Shown here: one piece after another, positions 16,065 through 23,748 of the stretch
How positions within the stretch are numbered: the first letter of the stretch is position 1
Layout of the letters: each line of letters begins with the position of its first letter
Notes under the pieces: generated by a model
Seen by the model: the letters and a program-made list of their open reading frames with translations, nothing else
Database searches by the model: none
What the model was told of the DNA's origin: nothing
Position numbers and translations under genes: made by a program
Assembly: GCF_051781005.1 (NCBI RefSeq)
Contig: NZ_JBPWOA010000053.1
Coordinates: forward strand, 1 to 64,000
Reading direction: 5' to 3'
Length of the DNA: 64,000 nt
DNA from: Anabaena sp051781005
Lineage (GTDB): Bacteria; Cyanobacteriota; Cyanobacteriia; Cyanobacteriales; Nostocaceae

Positions 16065-16952
16065 ATGAACTTAACACCAGACAGTAAAGTTTTAATTCAG
16101 GGTTTTTGTGAATTTATATCAGCAACTCATATTGCTCAAATGAAAGCTTATGGCACTAATTTAGTGGCTAGTGTCAATCCGGGATGTGGTGGACAGCAAA
16201 TGTACGACCTGCCAGTGTTTGACTTAGTAGAAGAGGTGACAGCAAAATTTGGGTCAATTGACACGTCGATTATTTGTGTACACCCTTACCAAGTATTAGA
16301 TGCTGCATTGGAAGCGATCGCATCTAATATTCGACAGATCATTATTATCTCCGCTGGTGTGCCACCTTTGGATATGGTGACATTACTCCGCAAAACAGAG
16401 ACTCGTGAAATTTTGATAGTTGGACCCAACAGCCCCGGAATTATTGTTCCTGGCAAAATTCTCTTAGGAACTCAACCTAGCGAATTTTACACCCCTGGAT
16501 CAGTGGGGATTGTGAGCCGTAGCAGCACTCTTACCTATGAAGTAGCCTGGGAATTAACCAAGGCTGGTTTAGGTCAGTCCATTAGTGTCAGCATCGGTAG
16601 TGATGCGATCGTGGGTTCATCGTTCCTGCAATGGTTGCAAATTCTTGATGAGGATGAAACTACAGAAGCGATCGTTTTAGTCGGTCAACCAGGAGGTGGA
16701 AGTGAAGAAGCAGCCGCAAGATACATAGCTGAAGCTATTGATAAACCAGTAATTGCCTACATTGCCGGTAGACACGCGCCATTAACTAAACATTGGCGGC
16801 CAACAGGAACTTTAGCAACCGTTGTTGGACGTGATTCCACTTTTGGCACAACACAAAATAAATTAGCAGCTTTCCAATCAGCAGACATTCCTATAGCTGA
16901 ACGTCCTTCTCAAATTCCCGAACTATTGAAAAAGGTAATGGGTAATTCGTAA
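16065..16952 (+). CDS. sucD: Succinyl-CoA synthetase alpha-subunit-like protein lacking the phosphohistidine
   Basis: The 295-residue protein aligns end to end with SucD: CoA-binding Rossmann half (SKVLIQGF near 7-14), GPNSPGIIVPG at 120-130, VGIVSRSSTLTYEV at 147-160, and VLVGQPGGGSEEAAARYI at 204-221. In the active loop, family members read AP(K/L)GKRMGHAGA with the phosphorylated His; here it reads APLTKHWRPTGT, so the His position (E. coli numbering 246) is Pro246. The Cys of GPNCPG is Ser123. It should bind CoA but may not form phosphohistidine. The last codons and stop lie in TTCGTAA heptamers. It probably forms an operon with sucC despite the repeat spacer. Confidence 0.82.
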   Translation: MNLTPDSKVLIQGFCEFISATHIAQMKAYGTNLVASVNPGCGGQQMYDLPVFDLVEEVTAKFGSIDTSIICVHPYQVLDAALEAIASNIRQIIIISAGVPPLDMVTLLRKTETREILIVGPNSPGIIVPGKILLGTQPSEFYTPGSVGIVSRSSTLTYEVAWELTKAGLGQSISVSIGSDAIVGSSFLQWLQILDEDETTEAIVLVGQPGGGSEEAAARYIAEAIDKPVIAYIAGRHAPLTKHWRPTGTLATVVGRDSTFGTTQNKLAAFQSADIPIAERPSQIPELLKKVMGNS

Positions 16953-16968
16953 TTCGTAATTCGTAATT
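16943..16968. repeat. TTCGTAA heptamer repeat overlapping the sucD stop
   Basis: Three consecutive TTCGTAA units begin inside the last codons of sucD (GGT AAT TCG TAA), so the repeat supplies the stop codon. Confidence 0.85.
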
Positions 16969-17016
16969 GGGGAATGCCCACCAACATTAGACATCTGGTG
17001 AAAAGAAAGTAGAAAT

Positions 17017-17044
17017 GTAGAGACGTGACAGGAACTGTCTCTAC
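17017..17044. repeat. GTAGAGAC hairpin repeat
   Basis: GTAGAGAC (17017-17024) pairs perfectly with GTCTCTAC (17037-17044) around a 12-base loop. A related copy with mismatches lies at about 49804-49860, including the flank reading GGTTTTGAATAACGTA. It may act as a terminator of sucD, although it lacks a T-run. Confidence 0.6.
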
Positions 17045-17191
17045 AAAGGTTTTGAATAACGTATATTTATAGTGACTTGATGTTTATGAAATAGTTCTTC
17101 CTTATCAAGGATAATCGTATCAGATTTTAAAGCTGAAGTCAACACCCTCACCTCATATTTATGGCAAACGACGACTGGGTTTAATTACAAA

Positions 17192-19033
17192 TTACGAATC
17201 TTGATATCTGGTTAGTAATTGGGGAATATAATCATACCCATCTACACCGATAACAGAAATTATTTTGGGGCGATTTTGTTGAAGTAAAACTTGGAATTGA
17301 TCTGCCCCAACTTGTCCTTTTATTATGGTCAATAAACCTGCGGCTTGTCGCCACTCATGGGAAGAAATTTGCTCTAGCAGATACATTCCCAAACCACCAG
17401 TATAAACAGCCTTTTCAAAATTAAGGAGATGATAATAAGCTTCGGCTAAATAAGCTAAATTACGACCTTGGAGATACAAATCACCAGAAACTTGTGCAGT
17501 TTTAAAACCTACCTCTAAATATTTAATTGCTGCTTCGTGTTGTGCTATTACTAAATAGGCAATACCTAAACTGCTAAAACATAAAGCTTGACTTTGAACA
17601 TCGCCTAATTTTTCTGCTAACTTTAAACCTTGTTCAAGATAATTAATTGCCGATTCATAAACTTCTGGTTCGATATTTTCTAACTGCTGGGCTTGCATAA
17701 CTTCGCTATAACCTAAATTTACCAGCGCGTTAGTTTCTCCAGTTTTATCACCGGCTTGTCTACTTAAAATTAATGCCCTTTGACTGTAGTTAATCGCTTC
17801 GGCATAATTTTTTTCTTGGACATAGGTACGACTGAGATGATTAAGATTAGCAATTTCACAATAGCTATCCTTAGCATTTCTCGCTATTTCTAAAGCTTGC
17901 TGATGAAAATTAATTGAGCGCGGATATTTGCCTAAAGCACGTTGAGAATATCCTAAAAGTGTCAAAATTCTGGCTTTTTCTTGAGTTCTCTCCACCGAAC
18001 GCAGAGGTTCATCTAAATAATCTAAGGCATCCCGCAAAGAACTACCAGAAAACGAAGCAAAAATCCCACCGTAGAGGGGGAAATAAGGACGCTGGGCAAA
18101 AGTTCTTAAAATCTGGAGCATAATTTGTGAAGCTCCATTGCTGTAAACTATTCCTTGGGTTTGAAAAGCATTTGCTAATTGACTCCAAATTACTGCAAAG
18201 GTCAAAAATGTAGAAATTGATAATTTGGGGCCAGCTTGGATATCATAAGCTTGTTGGTCAAACCAACTAACTAAACCCCGTTGTAAAAATTGTAAAATTA
18301 TTGCTAATTCTACCCAATCACTGAGGGTAATATTTTGTTGTTTTTGAACAAATTCAATTGCAGATTGTTCAAGTGCTAAGGTGCGGAAAAATGCTGCGGG
18401 GAATTCGCTTTTGACTAACTTTGCCCAACTTGCCCAAGGACCACTTTCTCCGGGTACACCACCAAATCCTAGAGAACCTTTTTGTTCATACATCCAACTC
18501 AGTAGATTTTCTTGGATACGTTGCCAAGAAGCGACACCACGAGTAATTCCTGTTGATATTTGCGCTAAATCGGAATTAGCTTCACCAAATTGCTGTAAGG
18601 ATTTGGCTAATTGCTGTAATTGGGATAAATTTAATTGATATTTTAAATTAGGGTCAGTTAAACGCAAGAATACAGCTAAACGCTCATCATTACTGGCAAT
18701 GGTAATTTCTCGGACTGCGAGAATTATAGCTTCCGTGGCTTTGTTTTGCTCTTGCCAGCGTTGCCATTGTGTTTGAATGGTTTTAATTGCTCTTAAACCA
18801 CGCGTGGCTTTAGACTTTTTTAGTTCGTCTTTTTCACTATCTACTTGGGTTTGCAGGGTTGTCAAGCGATCGCTCAAAGCTAACTCAAACACTTCTCCTG
18901 TGCCGGAAGTAATACCTTTGAGTAGCATTTGATATACCTGCTCTACAGAGCTAATCTTACCCTTGAGAGTAGTTTCAACAATTTCATCAATTAAGGCGAG
19001 ATAATGCTCGCGCAGAGGTAGGGATTCTGACAC
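17192..19033 (-). CDS. TPR-repeat protein
   Basis: The 613-residue protein is soluble. Its first ~350 residues are helical with no recognised domain (a small Gly-rich stretch GSLGFGGVPGESGPW near 190). The C-terminal ~260 residues hold at least five tetratricopeptide repeats, for example RILTLLGYSQRALGKYPRSI, YAEAINYSQRALILSRQAGD and AAIKYLEVGFKTAQVSGDLY. TPRs of this kind bind protein partners. Related long TPR proteins occur widely in cyanobacteria, so a role in the adjacent phosphoesterase/STAND cassette is only possible. It is transcribed in the same direction as the two-helix membrane protein gene 106 bases upstream. Confidence 0.85.
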   Translation of the reverse strand: MSESLPLREHYLALIDEIVETTLKGKISSVEQVYQMLLKGITSGTGEVFELALSDRLTTLQTQVDSEKDELKKSKATRGLRAIKTIQTQWQRWQEQNKATEAIILAVREITIASNDERLAVFLRLTDPNLKYQLNLSQLQQLAKSLQQFGEANSDLAQISTGITRGVASWQRIQENLLSWMYEQKGSLGFGGVPGESGPWASWAKLVKSEFPAAFFRTLALEQSAIEFVQKQQNITLSDWVELAIILQFLQRGLVSWFDQQAYDIQAGPKLSISTFLTFAVIWSQLANAFQTQGIVYSNGASQIMLQILRTFAQRPYFPLYGGIFASFSGSSLRDALDYLDEPLRSVERTQEKARILTLLGYSQRALGKYPRSINFHQQALEIARNAKDSYCEIANLNHLSRTYVQEKNYAEAINYSQRALILSRQAGDKTGETNALVNLGYSEVMQAQQLENIEPEVYESAINYLEQGLKLAEKLGDVQSQALCFSSLGIAYLVIAQHEAAIKYLEVGFKTAQVSGDLYLQGRNLAYLAEAYYHLLNFEKAVYTGGLGMYLLEQISSHEWRQAAGLLTIIKGQVGADQFQVLLQQNRPKIISVIGVDGYDYIPQLLTRYQDS

Positions 19034-19083
19034 TTTAGCTAATAGAGTACATCACAACAATTCTCATTCTATAGCAATCAACA

Positions 19084-19116
19084 AGATCCCTTACTTGTTT
19101 AAGAAGTCGGGGATTT
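19084..19116. repeat. Degenerate cyanobacterial hairpin repeat
   Basis: GATCCCTTACTTG and AAGAAGTCGGGGATTTG form an imperfect inverted repeat, like the common cyanobacterial intergenic hairpin with CCCGACTTCTT. A second degenerate copy lies at about 29303-29335. Confidence 0.5.
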
Positions 19117-19139
19117 GAGCCTTTTGTATCACTCTGTTG

Positions 19140-19631
19140 TTATTTTCCGATATGAGGTGCGATCGCTCCCAAAAGGATGAGAAAAAAAATTTCTAGTAGA
19201 TAGCTAATAAAAACACTAGGATTGAGTAGACCATCCCAGAGATAGCCCCGACGTTTGGGTTTAGTAGTGCGCTTTAAAGAATGAGTCCAACCACCATATA
19301 TTTGAGGACTACGTAGACCACAATCAGTTGTTAAGATAGACTCTATTTCCACGATACGGGGATAGAAACCGCGCTGAAAGTGTTTCCATTGGCTTTCTAG
19401 AATCCAAAAAAACAGGGGAATTGAACAACCAATGAGAGCGATCGCACCTAATTTTTGTTGTAATGTTAAAGCTATCACCGCCCCAGTACCACTGATACCT
19501 AGTGCTTTGATAATCCAGATTTGCTTGTTGTAATCTTCAATAGTGGTTTGCAAAAAAAAGTATTCTTTTTCCAGCAAGTTTAGCTCAAATTCGCTCAAGG
19601 TTTGGGCTTGATGCTTTGATTGTAATTCCAT
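19140..19631 (-). CDS. Small membrane protein with two central helices, SLATT-like in layout
   Basis: I do not recognise a family with certainty. The 163-residue protein has an amphipathic N-terminal helix (LNLLEKEYFFLQTTIEDYN), two closely spaced membrane helices (about residues 43-58 and 65-80, ALGISGTGAVIAL and LIGCSIPLFFWILE), a helical stretch QWKHFQRGFYPRIVEIE, and a third hydrophobic segment at the C-terminus (YLLEIFFLILLGAIAP). The two-helix core with flanking helices is like the SLATT domain, a membrane effector predicted in defence and nucleotide-signalling systems. It diverges from the phosphoesterase gene over 93 bases, which contain a palindrome. Its function is unproven. Confidence 0.7.
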   Translation of the reverse strand: MELQSKHQAQTLSEFELNLLEKEYFFLQTTIEDYNKQIWIIKALGISGTGAVIALTLQQKLGAIALIGCSIPLFFWILESQWKHFQRGFYPRIVEIESILTTDCGLRSPQIYGGWTHSLKRTTKPKRRGYLWDGLLNPSVFISYLLEIFFLILLGAIAPHIGK

Positions 19632-19645
19632 ATACAGTTATTTTT

Positions 19646-19661
19646 TAGGGAAGCTTACCTA
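19646..19661. promoter_or_regulatory. Candidate operator between the two-helix protein gene and the phosphoesterase gene
   Basis: TAGGGAAGCTTACCTA is a 16-bp palindrome with one mismatched pair. It sits in the 93-base divergent spacer, so one protein bound there could control both transcripts. No regulator gene is adjacent. Confidence 0.35.
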
Positions 19662-19724
19662 AATACAATGTATAGTATCATGTAATCAAAACTCTAACAT
19701 TCATATTAACGCTTACTCCAGGGA

Positions 19725-20735
19725 ATGTATATTCTTCACTTGTCTGATCTGCATTTTGGTACTCCCGATGATGCTAGAACTTGGTATAGCCAGTTAGCAG
19801 AGGATGTGCCTGGACTAAACTGCTCTCGTCTCGATGCCTTAATCCTTTCAGGTGATATTGCCAACAGATCCACCCCTGAAGAATACGATGCTGCTAAAAA
19901 GTTTTTAGACAATCTCTGTGACGCATTTTCGATTAAGCGACAGAATATAGTTCTTGTTCCTGGCAATCATGACCTGAACTGGGAATTGTCGAAAAAAGCT
20001 TACATACTGACTGACCGTGAAGACTATCCAGGTGAACTCAAACCTGGTTACTACATAGAAGTAAATCAAGATGTAGTGAGAGTGAGAGATGAGGATAAAT
20101 ACAGAAAGCGATTTAGCCACTTCAGTAAGTTCTATGATGATGTCAAAGGAGAACCTTATCCTGAAAGGGAGGATCAACAAGGCATTCTGTACCCGCTTAA
20201 AGACCACAAAATCCTTCTTTTGGGGTTAAATTCTGCGTGGAATCTTGATCATTACTACAAAGAACGTGCCAGCATCAATCCAAATGCCCTCAGTAATGCT
20301 CTGAATAGGATTAATCAAAATCAAGAATACAGCAACTGGCGGAAAATAGCCGTTTGGCATCATCCTCTCAACAGCGACTCAGAAGATCGGATTAAAGATC
20401 ATGGTTTTATGGAACGGTTAGCAAAAGCTGGTTTCTGTCTTGCTTTACATGGTCACATCCATCAAGCTGACAATAGCCTCTATCGTTATGATCGCAGCAT
20501 TGGAGGTAGGAAAATTGAGTTGATTTCTGCTGGTACATTTGGTGCATCTACCAGAGAGTTGGTAACAGGTAATCCTTGGCAATACCAGCTATTAGAGTTA
20601 GAAGATAATAAATTAAAGGTTCGCACTCGCAAACGCGAACAAGCCAACGGTGCGTGGAAGCCTGATGCCCGCTGGATGCAAGATGAAGAAACAGCCTCGT
20701 CTTCTTATGAAATTCTGTTACCCCCAAACCCTTAG
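19725..20735 (+). CDS. Calcineurin-like metallophosphoesterase
   Basis: The 336-residue protein has the full metal-binding set of the calcineurin-like superfamily: D8 and H10 in SDLHFG, D44 in LSGDIAN, N81 and H82 in PGNHD, a His pair in VWHHPLNS, and HGHIH near residue 246. These coordinate a dinuclear metal centre that hydrolyses phosphoester bonds; the substrate (nucleotide, nucleic acid or phosphoprotein) cannot be told. A soluble cytoplasmic location is likely. The next gene starts 32 bases downstream and encodes a STAND-type NTPase, an arrangement in which the phosphoesterase could be the effector. Its start follows CCAGGGA at good spacing. Confidence 0.9.
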   Translation: MYILHLSDLHFGTPDDARTWYSQLAEDVPGLNCSRLDALILSGDIANRSTPEEYDAAKKFLDNLCDAFSIKRQNIVLVPGNHDLNWELSKKAYILTDREDYPGELKPGYYIEVNQDVVRVRDEDKYRKRFSHFSKFYDDVKGEPYPEREDQQGILYPLKDHKILLLGLNSAWNLDHYYKERASINPNALSNALNRINQNQEYSNWRKIAVWHHPLNSDSEDRIKDHGFMERLAKAGFCLALHGHIHQADNSLYRYDRSIGGRKIELISAGTFGASTRELVTGNPWQYQLLELEDNKLKVRTRKREQANGAWKPDARWMQDEETASSSYEILLPPNP

Positions 20736-20767
20736 ACGGCTCATCGCCAGATAATAGCACCAACACG

Positions 20768-21805
20768 GTGAGCCAAAATCAGGTGCGAAAATTTGATTTA
20801 GGAGATTTGGAAACAACATCTCCATTTTATGGACGCGAAAAAGAACTTGAGGATCTGCAACAATCCATTTCTAGTGGCTGTCGATTAATAGCATTGCTAG
20901 GAATGGAGGGTATTGGTAAGACTTCTTTAGCTGTGAAGTTGGCAAATAATATTCAGGGTGAGTTTGATTATGTGATTGGGCGATCGTTAAAAGATGCCCC
21001 ACCGCTTACAGAACTTCTAGAATCTTTGCTTCTTCAATTACTCTCAAATCAGGCAAAAATAAATACATCAAATAGCATCGATATCGGAATAGCAAGACTC
21101 AAAGATCGTTTAAATAATAATCGTTGCTTATTATTATTAGATGATGCTGAAGCAATCTTGCAAAATAGGGAATTAGTAGGAAAATATAGAAAAGGATATG
21201 AAGACTATGATAAGCTATTAAACGCTTTTGCATATGCTCCTCATCTAAGTTGTTTGTTGATAATCAGTAGTGAGAAACCTAAATTTATAGAACTCCTGAA
21301 ACAAAAAACAAAAAGGGTTCAAAGTTTTAAATTACTGAATCTAGATGATGCAGCAGCTAAAAAACTTTTTAAAGAAAAAGGCTTTTCGGATTCAGAAGAA
21401 TTGACTACATTAATTAATCTTTATCAAGGTAATCCATTATATTTGAAACTCGTATTAACCATAATTCAGGAAGTTTTTGGGGGTAATGTTTCTGATTTTC
21501 TATTTCAAGAAGCAACATTAGATTTTGATAATATCTATGATATTTTAGAGAATCAATTTCAACGTTTATCAGATTTAGAAAAACAGATAATGTACTTTCT
21601 AGGCTCTAAGGATCATCCAGTTTCGTTTCATGAATTGCGAAATAATAGCTGTTTTATAGGAAAAAAATTTACAGATGCTATTAAATCTTTAGATGGGCGT
21701 GGGCTAATTAAAAATATCGAAAGTAAAGCAAGCTATACTCTCCAGAGTATGGTGGTAATAAAATACATTAAAAGAAAATTAAGGAATTATAATAAATTAA
21801 TTTAA
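20768..21805 (+). CDS. NB-ARC/STAND-type NTPase without a C-terminal sensor
   Basis: This 345-residue P-loop NTPase starts at GTG 20768, which lacks an obvious ribosome binding site, so it may be coupled to the upstream gene. Walker A is GMEGIGKTS (45-53, Lys51, Thr52); a Walker B-like strand reads CLLLLDDAEAIL; CLLIISSEKP matches the arginine-type sensor strand; and GNPLYLKL is the GxP motif of NB-ARC domains. A winged-helix-like stretch follows (LSDLEKQIMYFLGSKDHPVSF). It ends there, without the WD40, TPR or LRR sensor that STAND proteins usually carry. Either it is a minimal STAND, or the sensor is supplied in trans or lost. Confidence 0.85.
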   Translation: MSQNQVRKFDLGDLETTSPFYGREKELEDLQQSISSGCRLIALLGMEGIGKTSLAVKLANNIQGEFDYVIGRSLKDAPPLTELLESLLLQLLSNQAKINTSNSIDIGIARLKDRLNNNRCLLLLDDAEAILQNRELVGKYRKGYEDYDKLLNAFAYAPHLSCLLIISSEKPKFIELLKQKTKRVQSFKLLNLDDAAAKKLFKEKGFSDSEELTTLINLYQGNPLYLKLVLTIIQEVFGGNVSDFLFQEATLDFDNIYDILENQFQRLSDLEKQIMYFLGSKDHPVSFHELRNNSCFIGKKFTDAIKSLDGRGLIKNIESKASYTLQSMVVIKYIKRKLRNYNKLI

Positions 21806-21837
21806 GGTTATAAAAATTTATTCCACTATTCATTGTG

Positions 21838-23274
21838 TTATTGGGGTTTTACAACTTCAATATTACCAACATAATCAAAATTATTTTTTATTAGTTGCTT
21901 AATCTTATTTTTCATGTCGTCATCAAGTTCATTATTATTCTTTAATGTTAATACAATAATTACATCACAGTTTGTCTGTCGAACATCACGTAAATTCACT
22001 TGTTGAATTTTTGAATCTTGTGTGGCTGCAAGAATTACCAGTAAAAAACTTTTTATATCCTTGGCTAGATTGTTATCATCCTTTACTGTTTCTCCCTGAG
22101 AAAATTTACAGCGTGAATCTGATGTAGGAGTTGGTGTAGGATTGATCTGTGTATTACCTAGATCAGGTCTTGGTGGAACAATACCTTTATAGACAACAAA
22201 CAAAACTATTAACATCACTATCAAACCAAAAATATTCTTAAAAGTTAGCCACTGTTTTAACTGATTAAAAGTTAAAAATTGCTTGACTTGTTTTTGGACT
22301 TTTAAAATTTGCTTTATTTCGTCTAAACGTTGCACAATTTCTTGTGCATTTCTAGGTCTGTCATCTGGAGACCAAGCTACCAATTTATCAATAAAGCTTG
22401 CAAAAGGTCCGAATACTTGTAGTTTTTTAGCATATTGTTTCCAATTTAATTTCCCAGCGGACTTTTTTGGCAAGTCTTTAGGATGCTTACCTGTTAAAAG
22501 ATGTACAAATGTATGACCTAATGCATAAAAATCCGATTGTGGTACAGCTTTGCCATCTTCTTGTTCTGGTGCTTGGTAGCCAGGAGTACCGATCCGTGTT
22601 ACATCTATTCCTTTTTGAGATGCCTCTGTGATTGCTTTGACCGTATCTAAATCGATCAAAACCAATTCATTAAGGTTATTGCGAAGCATTATATTTGATG
22701 GTTTTATATCCCGATGATAAAAATCTTCTTTATGGAGTTTGGATAAAATTTTCGCCAGTTGTTGCAGCCAATCAATTGCTTTCTCCTCATCAATAGGAGA
22801 ATGATTCCGACTTACCAGCCATTGTTGTAAGTTCATTCCTTCTATTTTCTCCATTACCAAGCAATATGCTGGAATTGGATTATGGGGAAATTCAATTGGG
22901 AAGTAGCCACCTTTATCTACTTTAGGAATCCCTTCAAACCAATGTTTCATCAAAACATCTGCGCTTAGGTCAAACCGAATGATTGCTTCTTCATTGTCTG
23001 TATATAAAACTTTTATAACTTTCGATTTTTTATTATCAGTAATATCAATAGCATCATAAAGTCGAGAGTTTCCTATTTGATGTTTTTCTCTTGGAATTAG
23101 TACATCAATTACCCGATACCGATTCTTCAATATCAAATTAGAGCCACAAGCTTGGCAAAATGCTTCACTGTTAGGTCTTTTGGGCTGAGTGCAGTTTGGG
23201 TTGATGCAAAGGCAATATTGTATACTGTTACATTCTTCTGGTTCTGGGTGTCCTAGCGCGTATAAGTTGACCAT
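21838..23274 (-). CDS. Zinc-ribbon serine/threonine kinase with a membrane anchor
   Basis: The 478-residue protein has an N-terminal zinc ribbon (C21, C23, C28, then CQAC at 40-43) and a Hanks-type kinase domain. Within that domain, K88 lies in VIKVL, the catalytic loop HRDIKPSN spans 187-194, the metal-binding Asp is in DLDTVK (208-213, DLD in place of DFG), and GTPGYQAPE is at 229-237. The glycine loop is weak. A membrane helix (about residues 346-365, GLIVMLIVLFVVY) and an extracytoplasmic tail of about 100 residues follow. It faces the STAND gene end to end with a 32-base gap. Such membrane Ser/Thr kinases are frequent in Nostocales; the target is unknown. Confidence 0.88.
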   Translation of the reverse strand: MVNLYALGHPEPEECNSIQYCLCINPNCTQPKRPNSEAFCQACGSNLILKNRYRVIDVLIPREKHQIGNSRLYDAIDITDNKKSKVIKVLYTDNEEAIIRFDLSADVLMKHWFEGIPKVDKGGYFPIEFPHNPIPAYCLVMEKIEGMNLQQWLVSRNHSPIDEEKAIDWLQQLAKILSKLHKEDFYHRDIKPSNIMLRNNLNELVLIDLDTVKAITEASQKGIDVTRIGTPGYQAPEQEDGKAVPQSDFYALGHTFVHLLTGKHPKDLPKKSAGKLNWKQYAKKLQVFGPFASFIDKLVAWSPDDRPRNAQEIVQRLDEIKQILKVQKQVKQFLTFNQLKQWLTFKNIFGLIVMLIVLFVVYKGIVPPRPDLGNTQINPTPTPTSDSRCKFSQGETVKDDNNLAKDIKSFLLVILAATQDSKIQQVNLRDVRQTNCDVIIVLTLKNNNELDDDMKNKIKQLIKNNFDYVGNIEVVKPQ

Positions 23275-23748
23275 TGTTCTAGTAGGGAATTAGTAGGAAT
23301 GAATGATAAAAGTACTCTGCAAATAGCTCGTTAAAGATGATTCCCTGACAAATTTCATAGTTGTGACTAAAATCTGCCGAGAAGTTCAAAAAATTTATAA
23401 CCAACTTAAAAGCCCAGATTCAGTTAAAAATGCCTGAAAATCCTGTCTCGATTCAATTGCGAGAAAATATAGCTGCTGATTAGTTAATATGGGCTGACCA
23501 GTGCTAAAACAAGCTGGTAGTGAATTTGTAATGTTTTATTAGTGCGCTAAGAGTAGTATATTAGGAAATGTACATACAGTTTTATATTAATAAACACATC
23601 AAATCTTTACTATTCCGTAATATTAACTGGAACAATCTCCGTTAAATCGAAAAATACTGTTAAATATTTTACTTGTAAGTTTATCTCAAAACTAGTATAA
23701 ATTATACATAAATCTGTATTTTTTTGCATCCCAATATTGGAATTATCT
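23275..23748. other. Intergenic region upstream of the ammonium transporter
   Basis: These 474 AT-rich bases lie between the divergent kinase and amt genes. No gene is supported; a minus-strand open frame at 23610-23819 overlaps the amt start and is a shadow. A candidate NtcA site and -10 box are annotated at 23659-23698. Confidence 0.6.
23659..23698 (+). promoter_or_regulatory. Candidate NtcA-activated promoter of amt
   Basis: GTT-N8-TAC at 23659-23672 is one base off the NtcA consensus GTA-N8-TAC, and a -10 box TAGTAT (TAN3T) begins 20 bases downstream at 23693. NtcA-activated promoters usually have 22-23 bases in that position. The ATG lies 51 bases further on. NtcA control of ammonium transporters in cyanobacteria is established knowledge; this site is inferred by eye. 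Confidence 0.4.
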
